DNA of 64,000 bases from assembly GCA_033675265.1 (NCBI GenBank), contig JAUJYZ010001579.1, positions 124,001 through 188,000 of the forward strand, in the 5' to 3' direction. Origin of the DNA: Actinostola sp. cb2023. Its lineage: Eukaryota > Cnidaria > Anthozoa > Actiniaria > Actinostolidae. A model generated the notes under the pieces. The model ran no database searches. It saw only the letters and a program-made list of their open reading frames with translations, and was not told where the DNA came from. This document shows positions 11,416-25,088 of the stretch, piece after piece (the first letter of the stretch is position 1; every line of letters begins with the position of its first letter). The position numbers and the translations under genes are program-made.

Positions 11416-12204
11416 TTCCCTCAAAATAGCTAATTTTAGGGAAACTCAAGGGACTATTAGTAACTCTCTGAAAATAAAATCGATCGGAATGGCTCCAAAC
11501 CTCACATAATCCCAAAGGACAACACAATACTGAAACAAGTAGGACTACTTTGAGGGTTTGTATAATTTTATTTAGACGGGTTTCAAAGTTCGATGTGAAG
11601 CTCCATACAGTAAATCTCGCCACAAGTCCACAGCTTGGGCTACCTGTGGTAACACTTCCGGTATACGATTTGCTGGTTGAAATAATTTCCCCTCGATAAT
11701 CTCTCGGTTATACATAAAATGAGTTAAAATGCGTTGCAGCTGTTAACAAGTAAAGTGGACTTCCTTAAGTATATGTGACCGATATGCGCTTAAACGCCCA
11801 GCATAAACTTGAAGTACATACATTCACTGAAAGCTTTCTAAGCAAACACGTAAGTTTTAAATTATAAAAGCTCTTCAGTACGCAGTAGGGGATAGGGCTA
11901 TTCACAAGTCAAGTTGAACATGAAATTGTATCCGAAACGTTGACGGTCACTTGAGAACGGTAGGCGTCCATTGCGTCCATTAAATGAATAGACAAACAAA
12001 GACGCCATAAAACAGCTATACGTGATGTATTTCGTTAAAGGCTTTACGGCCAACGGCCCTCTTCAGTAACGGTAAACATAGAAGTGGCAGCGATGATAAC
12101 AGATCTAACAATAAGCAACCCAGTCCCTGGGGAACTATTAGCGCGAAATACTACAATGGGATCCCTGTGCCCGTCTTTAGCTTACTTACCCATACTGATT
12201 CTAA
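11416..12204. other. Intergenic, no gene seen
   Basis: Nothing recognisable. A 70-codon frame near 11411-11623 has no family features. The mirror is about 53693-54450. Confidence 0.5.
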
Positions 12205-12282
12205 TGCCGTGTTTACACTTGAGCGCTCTACCAAGGTACAAATCAGAAAACTATTGTTTGTTGAGCGGTCGTAAACACGGCA
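12205..12282. mobile_element. MITE, 78 bp, TAA target duplication
   Basis: The ends are tgccgtgtttacact and the complement of gtaaacacggca, with an inner gagcgctc/gagcggtc box. TAA lies directly outside both ends. One of the smallest complete elements in the window, and it shares the (T)TACACT word with the larger elements listed below. Confidence 0.85.
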
Positions 12283-12392
12283 TAAGTCTAGTAATTTCAG
12301 GTGAGGTGCTGCTAAACAAATTACACCAAACCCAGGCCCGTAGCCAGACCAAATTAAAATCTCTCCCGAGGCACTTTTATGAGGGGGACTGG

Positions 12393-12650
12393 ACATGGGG
12401 ACTCGCGGTATTGCGGTAATCCGTCAATTTTTTTGTGCGATATTATGGTATTCTATATTTCGTCCTGGTCTGCGCCCCGCGGTATGCGGTATTTGGCGAT
12501 TTGGGGCTACGGTATTCGGTGAAATTCAAATTTCTTTAGTGTATTTCGGTGTTCCGGTTGTTTCCAAAACATTACTGCTGTAGTTTCAAATTTCAATTTT
12601 AGATCCGGTATTACGGTATTTTTATTTTTTTGATGCGGTATTGCGCTATG
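12393..12650. repeat. Degenerate repeat rich in GCGGTATT words
   Basis: Irregular iteration of gcggtattgcggta, ggtattcggtg and ccggtattacggtat over about 260 bp. It is preceded by a caggcccgtagcca word near 12333 that recurs at about 23225-23240 and may be a transposon end. No gene. Confidence 0.65.
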
Positions 12651-12660
12651 GGCGAACGAA

Positions 12661-14570
12661 GTTTCCAACATGGCGGCCAAGATTTAGAAAAATCAATTCA
12701 AGCTTAGAGTTGATAAACATCACTTAATTTCACTATAAATAGAACTTCTAAACATGTAGAAAACTAAAAACATTTAATTTGGTACAAATTTGTTGTTTTC
12801 CACGACTTTTCAGAGACGTGGCTAGCGTTTGGTAAGAGTTGCGTGACACAATTAAAACTTCGAAAACTCAGCCACAAAACATCGAGCCTATCTGAAAATT
12901 TCTACAAAAATTCATATCACAATTCTCTAAAACACTGCAAAGAATCAAGTTGATAGGATTCCTAACTAAATTTTAGTTTTAATTTTTGTGGTATGTGATG
13001 TCACGAAGAATTCCGCAGCGGGTGCAAAGTACAATGTGTCCAACCGATTTGAATAATCGATTTTCGATTTTTCGATATTATCAAATTAAAGTTAAGCAAT
13101 CGTCTTTCGAGTGATTTACAATAGATAACAATGACCGCCATACTATATGCCTATTCCGCTCATATGCCGCTAAATCGGAAATGTCTAATAGATTCAAATA
13201 TCAGTCAAATCTATTCCATTTCGAATGACATTTAAGTTGGCTTGAAGTTTGACTTTTAGCGACAAAAACCATCGAGATAAACGAAGTGGTTTCTTAGAAA
13301 CCGAAACCTGCAGATTAAATTAAATTATTTTTTTCTAGGACGCACTTAAATTGGAGCCCAGCTCTGTTATGCAGTCACCCTCACCTTTATTGAAGATTAA
13401 TAATAATAATAATAAAAAAACATAAACACTTTATTATACTCGGGCGTCCTCCTCAAAGTGGCTAATTTGAAAGCACAAACTAAGGGAAAAACAGTATTAA
13501 GAACGGTAGAATTGAAAATAATGCTGGATGGAGTCTGGGAGTCTCAGGGGTTGTAATCTAAAACGAAAGGGAAGACTGACCGTTTTAATTGCTTTTGTTC
13601 TGTCAGTCAGAGTTGTCGCGTCCAGGCCAAACGTAGTATAGCAGTAACAACAAGAATTGGGTCGATTTTGATAAAAACAGAATATTTGAATCATATCAAT
13701 GACAATGATTAAACAATAGAGCAGATTCCAAAAAAAAATAAAAAAGTTTTTATTATATTGGCAAAATGATTATTTTCTTTTATGGAAATTTTGAAAACAA
13801 TGTTTTCATCCGATTCAAGTTTCTTCATTGCTGCCATTGTTGAACTAACATTCACTTTTATTTCCAGAGTTGAGTTAGTATAAATTCTAGTAGAATCATT
13901 GCCAGCTGCTCGTTTATAGTTCTAGCAGAGACTGAGAATCAAACAGAAACCACCACTAAGTTTGATGAGGTGATTAAATTTATTGACCGAATCTAAAATA
14001 TTAATTAAAACTCGTGCAGTCAAAATAATCTTTCTACGAAATAAATTTTCATTTGAAAGACATTTTAAACGAAAGACAATTCGCTGAGAGCAAATGCTGA
14101 TTAACTGAAAACAAAAACAAAAACGAAGTGAAAATACTGATCCTACTGAGTTTAGACTCGATCTCTTAGTTTTACAATAGTACGTGAAAGTCTTGTTTTG
14201 CGACGATCCAAAGCAAAGTTTGATTATTATTGAGCCTTAGCTCAGATCCGACACATCATAATCCACCGACGCAGCCCATACTACTCACTAGTTTCCATCT
14301 ACAGTTCAAAGAATGTCGACTTTAATTCTCTTTTCAGAAAAGTTTGACCCATAAATATATATCATAAATAATAAAAGAATGAATAATCTCTAAAGAAGAT
14401 TAGAAGAAAAAACAAGCAAAGTGCTCAGTGCACGTAATATCATGGTCTTCTGTGGTTTAAAAAAAGACCACAATATTAACTTTATTGTCTTTTATTTAGT
14501 CTTATATTCTTAAAAGAATTGAGTGGTTAGAAATGCGGTATCAATCAATCAATCAAATTATCATTATTGT
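12661..14570. other. Intergenic, no gene seen
   Basis: AT-rich. Contains an attaataataataataaaa stretch near 13397-13420 and a short open frame at 13497-13694 with no recognisable features. The mirror (about 50925-53022) carries the 164-bp extra segment. Confidence 0.5.
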
Positions 14571-14579
14571 TGTGTACCG

Positions 14580-15915
<1,336 letters not shown>

Positions 15916-16385
15916 GGAGGGGTACAGACTGTTATTTTGTAAGAAACATTAGTGATATAATCTGGACGCTTCGACGACCGCATGTCATCATTATCAACAG
16001 TGAATGAGGTATTTTTACAGTATAAACAAATGGAAGTCAGTCCCGATATGAAGAAAGTTTCGCCTTAATGGAGTCTGATTGGACATTAAGTGTTGGTTTG
16101 TGCAACTTAATAAATAACAAGACGCTCAATGAGCGTACACTCGGGCTTATGAAAAGGACAATGTCAGTTGCGTGAGGAGAGACCTGACAATGACTGACAG
16201 TTGCGTGACGAAGGAGACTTTATGTCTGATGAAGGGCTATGTACGATCTCGATTTACCAACCGCATTGACCTTGCTCGCCTTCAATGCTTTGATGTAGTT
16301 TTGAAGTACGATTTTTACGATTCCTTTTCCTTCTGAATTTTTCAAACGTGGAATAAAATAAACATCATGAGTTACTGAAAATAAC

Positions 16386-16795
16386 TCGACTGGCTCGACT
16401 GTTTGCATGACTTCTGTACATATAGCTTTCTGTCAATCGGATGGAGTTATACATGACCGTTATACATCGTTGGTCGTGAGTTTAATTATAAACCTCGACT
16501 GTTTGCATGAGTTCTGTACATATAGCTTTCTGTCAATAGATGTAGTTATACATCGTTGGTCGTGAGTTTAATTATAAATACTCAAGGACATAATATATAA
16601 CTGTACACGTACGTACTATTACAATTTTAATAGCAACACACATGGCATAGCGAGGTCATGATAGTTTTTGAGTTCATTTCATTTGCTTTTCAGTCTCGAC
16701 TGGCTCGACTGTTTGCATGACTTCTGTACATATAGCTTTCCGTAATAGATGTAGTTACATCGCTGGTCGTGAGTTCACGAGTTCGTGGAAAGGCG
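16386..16795. repeat. Tandem/dispersed repeat, three copies
   Basis: The block ctcgactgtttgcatga, acatatagctttc, gatgtagtta, cgtgagtttaattataaa occurs at about 16390, 16494 and 16696, the last after a 130-bp spacer. No gene. The right arm has four copies. Confidence 0.8.
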
Positions 16796-16799
16796 TTAT

Positions 16800-17590
16800 A
16801 GAACAGCCGATAAAACACGGGCTTTAAACAGGCTCATTTCACAGACAAAAGCATACGGCTATTCGTGTGGGCCCACTCTGAAAGATGTCGTTTCATTAGC
16901 TTCATCGTGGAATGATCAACTACAATCCTGAACTTAATAGCTTGAAGATCTATGATGAGAAATCTTGAAACTCGATAGGATCAAATACATCGCATTCTTT
17001 CTTCATTCTTCGCATTCCTTCACCATGAAAAAAATAATAAAAAGAAAGTGTATTTTCTAACTCGGGCTTCCTTCGGAAGAGCCCGAGTAAATAGCAATTC
17101 ATAGATAAACAATCCAACTTGTCCTTGCATCTCTTGGTGATGGTGAACTGTTGCTTTGAACGCGACAACGTAGTTCAGTTTTTTCAAATATAGGTGCGTA
17201 AACTGCCATTGCAAAGATAGTAGCTAGACCTCTCATATTATTATTGTCTCTCAGACTTCTTCTTGCTTAAAGTATTCATAGATAATGGATAATGCTGGTT
17301 ATTAAAACAATCCGGCCTTGAATCATAAAAGCTTCTGACATCAATAATACTGATAAGCCAATTTATCGTAAGACGTTTGTACCAGGTGTCTGTACATTCT
17401 TCCTTGATGGACCTTTCAGTGCGTGAGATGCACTTAGCCGGATTCATGCATTATATATCCTGTGCAAATTCTAGGGCCAGTTCCACTCATGTCAAGGTAA
17501 AACCTTGAAGCTAATTATAGTGTCCCTAAGCTGTTGTCATTACTGACAAGTTTGCTGTCAAACCGCTGTCTGCAAATGACTGTCAGTCAC
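16800..17590. other. Intergenic, no gene seen
   Basis: Several short overlapping open frames, identical in both arms, with no recognisable features. 17068-17090 holds a small hairpin, ctcgggcttccttcgg with its complement. The mirror is about 47526-48320. Confidence 0.5.
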
Positions 17591-18064
17591 CCTGCTAGCA
17601 GAGTTTCCTCTTTCGTCGATGTTCATTGCATATTTCTTTGCTAGTGGCCGAGTAATTTGCATAAACTGAGAGAAATTAAGAGTTTAGGAAATGTAATATC
17701 AATTTTTGAAAAACCACACATAGTCTAGTAATACACCAAAAGCCCATCAACTTAAATGAAACCACTGTAAAGTTATAACCATTTGAATTCTAGCAATTGC
17801 ATGGAAACGAGGCTAGTCAGTCCAAAACTCAATTTCCCAATAGCTTTTTACGTTTTTGTAGAATCACTCTAAAATTTAGTAGGTTTGTTTTTTGTTATTA
17901 TACTCTTTGAAACAATCGATGTACTATATTACTAACTACACAATAAATGATATTTACTGATTCCGCCATTATTACATTATTTCGGTCTATAGTAGCAAAA
18001 GTCTATATACAGCAAAAGAAAAATGCAAAGACATCGACGAAAGAGGAAACTCTGCTAGCAGGGA
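17591..18064. mobile_element. Non-autonomous element with 50-bp TIRs
   Basis: cctgctagcagagtttcctc and then tttcgtcgatgt at the left end, with the complement at the right (about 18010-18064). The interior of about 370 bp is AT-rich and non-coding. Its right end is immediately followed by a separate hairpin repeat. Confidence 0.85.
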
Positions 18065-18070
18065 TTCTCG

Positions 18071-18146
18071 TAGCCTCCTAAAGCAGACGCGTGTCCAGGC
18101 TTGCGTTTTACTTCGCTGGACACGCGTCTGCTTAATTAGGAGGCTA
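18071..18146. repeat. Strong hairpin, 76 bp
   Basis: tagcctcctaaagcagacgc then gtgtcca pairs with its complement across a loop of about 15 nt; one arm carries a 2-3 nt bulge (aatt). It shares the tagcctcc start with the small hairpin inside the Mutator-like element at 10640, so both may be one MITE family. Confidence 0.85.
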
Positions 18147-18448
18147 GGATTCTCGATGTTCTTCTTTTATTCTCTCTTACAATTGTAAGATACAGAAACA
18201 CTGGATTCCTTGGGATGAGTGTAAAAACGTCCACACTGCTCTTTTAAATGTTTTTAACGAGGAACAATCTATGGTCGTTCTTTCGGCTTACTGAGAATGT
18301 TGTTAAGTTTGAATTTATCGTATATAAATCGCTGTGAAGAATGTTGACTCTTGAAATAGAAACGTATAAAAACTAGGAACGAAAACCCAAGCAAATATTT
18401 ATAGAAAAAAAAACAAACAGTGAGACCGCAGTGAAACTCATTATATGC

Positions 18449-19133
18449 ATTAAGGTGGTTCCAGCATAATGAATGACTTGTTTGCCGTATTTTTTAACTC
18501 GCTCGCTCCGCGTCAATATTGCTTGGATTTTATTATGCTTAACACAAATACTAATTCAACTATTCTGCTTTTGGAAGGTTTATTCAAAATTATCATTGTA
18601 AGCCGCGTTTGTGAATGCCAGCTGATATTCAAACGACACTATTTTCACTAAAACTGCTGCCAAACGGTTTTCCCTCGTACGATTTTTTTTAAACTTCGTG
18701 AACGACCTTTAAGGTCCATAGTGATGTTCTGACGAGGTAAGAAGAAAATTGTTCGAGCCGAAGTCACGTAACAACCGATAGGTCCAAATATTGACAACAA
18801 AAATATGAACTGGTGATTTCGGCTCGATCAATTTCCTTCTTACCTCGTCAGAACATCACTATGGACCTTAAAGGTCGTTCACGAAGTTTAAAAAAAATCG
18901 TACGAGGGAAAACCGTTTGGCAGCAGTTTTAGTGAAAATAGTGTCGTTTGAATATCAGCTGGCATTCACAAACGCGGCTTACAATAATAATTTTGAATAA
19001 ACCGTCCAAAAGCAGAATGGTTGAATTAGTCTTTGTGTTAAGCACAATAAAATCCAAGCAATATTGACGCGGAGCGAGCGAGTTAAAAAATACGGCAAAA
19101 CCGGTCATTCATTATGCGGGAACCACCTTAACT
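18449..19133. mobile_element. Foldback element flanked by TTAA
   Basis: About 680 bp consisting almost entirely of two arms of about 310 nt, starting ggtggttcc and cataatgaatgac, with a loop of about 40 nt. TTAA lies at both outer ends, as in piggyBac- or Kolobok-type target sites; the class is inferred from this. The arms have a few SNPs between them (for example caagtcattcatt against ccggtcattcatt), so they are not recent copies of each other. Short open frames within are arm sequence, not genes. Confidence 0.88.
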
Positions 19134-19393
19134 TCGTTATAAAACGCGACGAAATCCTCATGGGAATCGATCAGTGGTTTAATTTGACCAGCGCGTTATT
19201 AGGTTTACAACTAATGTGTTTTGTGCCATGATCGATACTGAGTACTGGAAGTATAGATCACATACCTTATACTTGAATAACAACCTGCAAGTCCAACAAG
19301 CCGAGGATGGTTAACGCCGCTTATATCACTAATTCTGATTATATAATATAAACATTGGTAACATCCTAAGAACGCGCGATTTCATTGGATGCC

Positions 19394-19429
19394 AGGCGTG
19401 CACCATTTTGTATGGTGCGGTGCACGCCT
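19394..19429. repeat. Short hairpin
   Basis: aggcgtgcaccat and its complement atggtgcggtgcacgcct around a loop of a few bases. Mirror at 45685-45720. Confidence 0.7.
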
Positions 19430-19526
19430 ACAATTCGATTCAAAACTGTTGAGACAGTTATGCTTCAAAGGTGCTTATATGACTATTCTCCCATTAAAAA
19501 CAATGAAAAATTATGTTCACATCAGA

Positions 19527-19626
19527 TATCTCCCCTCCCCTCAGTACAATGTTGATTAGACTTTCACGCAAAATCCAAAACACGTGACTATGAATCAACA
19601 TTGACACAGGGGGGAGGGGGAGAGAT
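19527..19626. mobile_element. MITE-like hairpin, about 100 bp
   Basis: The ends atctcccctcccctcag and a G-rich complement surround an inner pair caatgttgatt/aatcaacattg. Mirror at 45487-45596. Confidence 0.65.
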
Positions 19627-20060
19627 CGATTTTCATATAACATAAATACTAAGAAATATTCAGAAATGTCTCAACAAGAAATGCAACGAATTGTAGCTAC
19701 CAATCAAATTGCAAACTGTTTACGGTGCACGGCTGTGAGCTTAGGTTCAAACTGAATAGCTAAAACAATCTTAAAATCAAACGTTTCCTTCGACTTTGGT
19801 GTTGAAAACATTGCGATACACCAAAACTATGGATTTTTGATTAAAAAAGAACAAGAATGGTGAAGAAAATGACAAGAAAGTTGAGGATTCTGTTGTGTTT
19901 TTCCATAAAACTCATGTTGAATATAAATTAATTCGAACGTTTAATTACAACAACTTCAGAATGATAGTCTTTTCCAGTGAAATACTGCATAATTTTCGAC
20001 TCTTAATGTAAAATAAATAAACTTCTGAGCTCTTGAAATGCAGCTGAATGCCGACTCGCT

Positions 20061-20086
20061 ATTATTATTATTATTATTATTATTAC

Positions 20087-20167
<81 letters not shown>

Positions 20168-20185
20168 TATTATTATTATTATTAC

Positions 20186-20236
<51 letters not shown>

Positions 20237-20242
20237 TATTAC

Positions 20243-20287
<45 letters not shown>

Positions 20288-20390
20288 TATTATTATTATT
20301 ATTACTATTATTATTATTATTATTATTATATATTATTATTATTATTATTACTATTATTATTATTACTATTATTATTATTATTATTATTAA

Positions 20391-20431
<41 letters not shown>

Positions 20432-20511
20432 TTTTTATTATTATTATTATTATTATTATTCTTTTTATTATTATTATTATTATTATTCTTTTTATTATTA
20501 TTATTATTATT
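20061..20511. repeat. Long ATT microsatellite
   Basis: (ATT)n with regular ACT variants and, at its right end, three ctttttatt interruptions. Mirror at 44600-45053 with different variant order. Open frames of Leu or Tyr runs here are artefacts. Confidence 0.97.
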
Positions 20512-20840
20512 GCTAGTGCTTAAATTAATAATTTATTGCACTCGTTCTCACATAATTACCTATGCTGGTCTACTAACGTATAACAGAATGAACTAAGTAG
20601 AGGGCTATTTTGCGCGCCAAAGCTAAACATTATTGCTGATGTATTCTCCTGAAATACCCCAAATATGAAAAAAGCAGGAAATTGACTTTGTGTAATGATG
20701 CTAAACAAGGCAGTTTCAGGCAGACATGGAATTCCATCCAAAATGGAATTAAAACTGCCCAAAAATGGCTCTGTGTCAGTAGATTTTGGTGCTTTTGGTG
20801 GATACTGAGCGATATGTTGAAATACATTTTCTCTTACTAA

Positions 20841-22398
20841 AGGGCGCGTTCACACTGGGATTCTAGATCGATCTGAGATCGATCTGAGATCGATCTAGGT
20901 CAAATGCGAGCTAAGTGTGAACGCAATTTTTTTTTCTAGATCGATCTCAGATCGATCTACAACTCCAGTGTGAACGCTCCCTCAGATCGATCTGAGATCG
21001 ATCTGAGATCGATCTCAGATCGATCCAAGTGTGAACGCAATTTTTTTTTCTAGATCGATCTGAGATCGATCTCAGATCGATCCAAGTGTGAACGCAAATT
21101 TTTTTTCTAGATCGATCTCAGATCGATCCAAGTGTGAACGCAAGCGAGCTAGAAGTGGGCTATGTTTATATAATTATTAGAAATGTCAGCTATACTTTAT
21201 AGTAACATTTACATACATATGTTTTATTTAATATTTCTCGTAGGGCTTGTCAGTCACAATTTACATTTATAAAGAAATGCGAAAATAGACGGTCATTTAT
21301 TGTATCACGGCTCGTACGGTGATGGAAAACTGAGCCGCGTATAGCACAGTTCCGTGTGAACGGAACGCCTAAACGTACAACTTTTTGAACGGTTACAAAT
21401 TCGTCCGGAACCGTGTAGACGGCCGTTAGGTTGGATGTTCAAAGCGCAACAACTGAAACGAGATATAATGGCGCTTTTTGAGCAAACTTGAAATAATCCA
21501 AATAATTATTATTTGTATTTCCTGCGGGGACTCATCAGTTTCTCAATATATCACCGCGTAAACTGCAGCTTATAAACCCTGGGATTATACAAGTTCGTAA
21601 TGGTTTATGGGTGGGCTTATAAACGGCAATTGTTGTTGTTTGAAAGTATATGGGTCTATAACCGGGAAGGCTTATAAGCTGGGGGAGGGGGCGGTATGGC
21701 CTTATTTTGAGCGTTCACCCAACAGGCCACGTGCAGGACTTGCGACATTTTGGGCGAGCGCTTAATTTCAAGCACCTTTTCGCAAGACAAGTCACACGAT
21801 TTTTCTGTTGAAGTCATAAACGGCCTACACAAACCAAAGCTATGTAGACTACACTAGACAGCGCCATCTAAGCCTGGTCATTTTCAAAAGCAATATACGC
21901 CACGTTTACAAGCAGCAAAGGCATGATTCCAATGATCCCGCAATGTTGTGGTACAACATCACGAATAATCACGTGCATCACTCGAGCGTACTGCTCATGA
22001 ATGTTCACAACTAATTTACATATAAGCAGAATCATGACCATATAAAAACGAGTTTAATACGAAATCATTCTACTAACATTGAAAATTTTCACCATAGAGC
22101 AAATCTAACTCAGAGAAACAGAAGAAAGAAAAAAAAAAAAAAGAATTATTGATACTACATTTGACTGGGATTCGAACCCGAGACTTCTGCGTCGTAGTCC
22201 AACGTCTTACCTATTCTCCCAAAAATAACAACTTTTCAAGTATCCAGTGTGAACGCAAATCCAAAGTGGACTCAGATCGATCTGAGATCGATCTCAGATC
22301 GATCTCAGATCGATCCAAGTGTGAACGCAATTTTTTTTTTCTAGATCGATCTCAGATCGATCTCAGATCGATCTAGAACCCCAGTGTGAACGCGCCCT
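20841..22398. mobile_element. 1.56-kb element with GATC-palindrome termini
   Basis: The outer ends are agggcgcgttcacactggg and its complement. Each terminus (20841-21140 and 22245-22398) is an array of the palindromic word agatcgatctgagatcgatc separated by boxes gtgtgaacgc plus a T-run, alternating in orientation. The middle (21150-22140) holds no gene; it contains several gcttataa words (21570-21690), a second gtgtgaacggaacg box near 21355, and the tRNA-like segment. TAA stands just left of it, and TAA with a one-base offset at the right, so a PIF/Harbinger-like target is possible but not clean. Confidence 0.75.
22158..22224 (-). tRNA. tRNA-like sequence (pseudo-tRNA or SINE head)
   Basis: On the minus strand: an A-box-like aataggtaagacgttgg, an anticodon-arm-like ggactacgacgcagaagtc, then cgggttcgaatccc, a perfect-looking B box and T loop, and a T-rich stretch downstream that could stop Pol III. 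D and acceptor stems pair poorly, so a working tRNA is unlikely; the loop is closest to tRNA-Arg(ACG). Probably tRNA-derived repeat. Confidence 0.45.
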
Positions 22399-23267
22399 AA
22401 TTAGAATACAGTCAGGCTGGAATACAGTACTTAGCATTGGAATAACGAAAGAAAAACTTCATCAGGGATTAATTATTAATCCCCTTCAAGATTCCAGCTC
22501 CGCATATACATGAAATAATTTCTCAATTCTGATTGGCTGACAGCGATCCATTTTTCTCCCAAAATGAAATGTATTGAAAGATTGAAATTGAGCACAATAC
22601 AATTTCACGAAACTTTCGTGAACTGATTGTACTGTGCGATTGGAAGTTGTTTATTATTTTTGAAATTGTACAGTACAATCACAGGTAGCCCAAGTTAACC
22701 ATTACTTTATATAAAGATTATGTAGGGTAAAATTATGAAAAATCGAAAATACAATATTGTATACAAAATACGGTATAATTCAAACGGCTATAATTCGCTT
22801 AAAATTTTAATCGTACAGGCACCAAATCTAATTTCCCAAAGATAAATAAACTCACAAAGAACAAATATAGACAAAAAAAAAACCGATTTATTGTAATTTC
22901 GATTTTTAATAATTTTACACTATACATCAGTAATCTCTATATAAGCTTCAAATGGTTAGCCCAAAAGCTCATTACTAATGGGCTCCTGATTATATATATA
23001 TTTTCAACCAGTAAATTACATGAAAAGGGTAACTTAGTTTAGTTTCAAAATTATGCCGAAAAAATAAGTAAGAAAAAATATGTTTTAAAAGTACGTTTGA
23101 GGACCTAGATTTCAAAATGTCCGGGGGATGTCCGGGGGACATGCTCCAGTATCCCCCTCCGGTATACATGCACCATACAGGCTTATTTCGGTAACTCTAA
23201 CGAACCCCCTCTTCAAAATGATGCCAGCTACGGGCCTGATAAGACACTGGCGTAGGAATCCCTTCCT

Positions 23268-23342
23268 CCCCCCCCCCCCACCCCCCATTGAACCCCCCCC
23301 CCCCCCCCCCCCCCCCCACCCCCCCCCCCCCCCCACCCCCCA
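23268..23342. repeat. Poly-C tract with possible transposon ends
   Basis: Long C runs broken by attgaa, followed by atcctagctacgcccctg. The reverse complement caggggcgtagctagg has the look of a hAT-type end, and a related caggcccgtagctgg word lies about 100 bp away in the same orientation. No complete element could be delimited. Mirror at 41753-41838. Confidence 0.45.
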
Positions 23343-23485
23343 TTGAAAAATCCTAGCTACGCCCCTGGCGTTAATTGTACTCGTTCTCACATGATGATTA
23401 CCTATACTAACGTACAAAAACATGAAAGAATTAGGGAAAAATTAAAATAATCATCAGTAAAAAAAATAAAAACTGATAATTAAAA

Positions 23486-23489
<4 letters not shown>

Positions 23490-23522
<33 letters not shown>

Positions 23523-23555
23523 GTAATAATAATAATAATAATAATAGTAATAATA

Positions 23556-23592
<37 letters not shown>

Positions 23593-23595
23593 TAT
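23490..23595. repeat. AAT microsatellite
   Basis: (AAT)n with two AGT variants, directly next to the MITE at 23599. Mirror at 41528-41632. Confidence 0.95.
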
Positions 23596-23598
23596 AAT

Positions 23599-23783
23599 AA
23601 TATACCACACAAGTGAATCACCAGCCAAATATATAAAAATTATCTATTTTCAAGAAGAAAGAGACACGCTCGCGAAACGTGACGCCATCTTGTTTTGCTC
23701 GAAGGTGAATAGATAAGGATATTCCGAGATTGAGTGGCCAATCAGAGCGCGCGAAAAGTACTATTCACTTGTGTGGTATATAC
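23599..23783. mobile_element. MITE, about 185 bp
   Basis: The ends tataccacacaagtgaat and its complement attcacttgtgtggtata enclose a non-coding core with a cgccatcttgttttgc word. An AAT microsatellite abuts the left end. Confidence 0.8.
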
Positions 23784-24497
23784 TAATCAGTAGTAATACC
23801 TTTCAACCTTTCATATGGATCAATGTGATCAATAACTAGCTACGTACAATAGTTGACTATATATCTTGGTTGACCTTATATCTGTTTATCTGACAGATGA
23901 ATTTAACCTAAAATGGAATATTTTCGAGATTTCGTGCCCACTCAATCTGGATTATCCATAGGCTTTGTATGCTCGCATAATTTTGAGCATTTTAGCAAAC
24001 GGTCAGATCATCAAGAATAATGCCGGCATTTTAGCAAGAAAATGTTTTAAGCATGTAGTAATTATCCTATTAATATTGATAAATATATATCTCATTAATT
24101 TATCTCAAAATATTTCTGTAAGCATCGTGCCCACTCAATCCGTCTTATCACCAACGCTAAATTCCTTTGATCGAACGAACATTGAGGGTCACGTCACTAG
24201 CTACCATATATGGAGCTACACACAGGGGTGAAAATGAATCTGAAGCAGAGAAAATATGGTAAATATAAGGCATATGTCATGAATTATTGCCATTTTAAAT
24301 ACAATTGGTACACATGCAAGAGTGAACGTGTTCAAAATGATGGACAACTATAGACCAATTTCGAATCTTCGGTGATAAGCAAAGTATTATTTGAATCTGA
24401 TATATTCTACAATTCTTAATAATATGATACTTACAGACCTTCTGTATTGTTTGGATCATCCATCGATTTAGTTTCAGGCCGTTTTCATGAATTCGAT

Positions 24498-25088
24498 GCG
24501 TTAACATTAGGACTTTCTAGCTAACTAAAGACCGGTTTTAACTAGCTAAGTCGATAACCCCAGTGTGAACGCGTTTTTTCTAGCTAGCTAAGCTAAGACA
24601 TAGCTCATTATCTCCGTTCACATTGGTAATATTGACCGGAAACAGGCAAATTTCAAACCATGTCGGGACATGGTTTAAACTCTGGAAACTCGCTAATGGT
24701 GTTGGTTTTGACAGATTTATTTTTCCTAAATGTCAATCGCGCGTCCTGAGCCGCAGGTTCACATTTCAGTTGGGTTTTATTCGTGTTTGAAGACAGCCCA
24801 AACTTTGTTTCTTCTCTCTTTATTGTTTTAGATTCGTTACTTATATCTATTATTCACTCCTCGTTTACTTGGATCAATCAAGAAATCAGAAAAGTTAGTT
24901 GTTTATAACCGCCAAAATTTCAAATAACAGATATTGGATTACTATTGTTGAGTAGTAACTAGCTTGAATATTAACAATGTGAACATGCATAAAAGGTTAA
25001 CTAGCTAAATCTTCAAACACGATGATAGATGTAGTCACAAACACGTATATGAGCTTAGCTAGCTAACTTTCGCTGTAGTCTGAACGCA
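24498..25088. mobile_element. 0.59-kb element with AGCT-palindrome termini
   Basis: The left end has gcgttaacattagg then ctagctaactaa words, ccccagtgtgaacgcg and more ctagctagctaag words; the right end has agcttagctagctaac and ctgaacgc. The build is the same as the GATC element (gtgtgaacgc boxes alternating with a self-complementary core), but the core is AGCT. A second gttcacattgg box lies at 24617 and gtgaacatgc at 24978. No gene. Confidence 0.65.

Noticed and set aside
18469..18651. A 60-codon frame with an identical copy at 46464-46646
   Set aside because: It lies wholly in one arm of the TTAA foldback element; the second copy is just the mirror arm.
20038..20596. Long Leu/Tyr/Ile-run frames
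   Set aside because: Translation of the ATT microsatellite; the same applies to the frames at 44513-45076, 3133-3428 and 62443-62825.
23112..23423. A Gly- or Pro-rich frame
   Set aside because: Translation of the poly-C/G tract and flanking transposon-end words.
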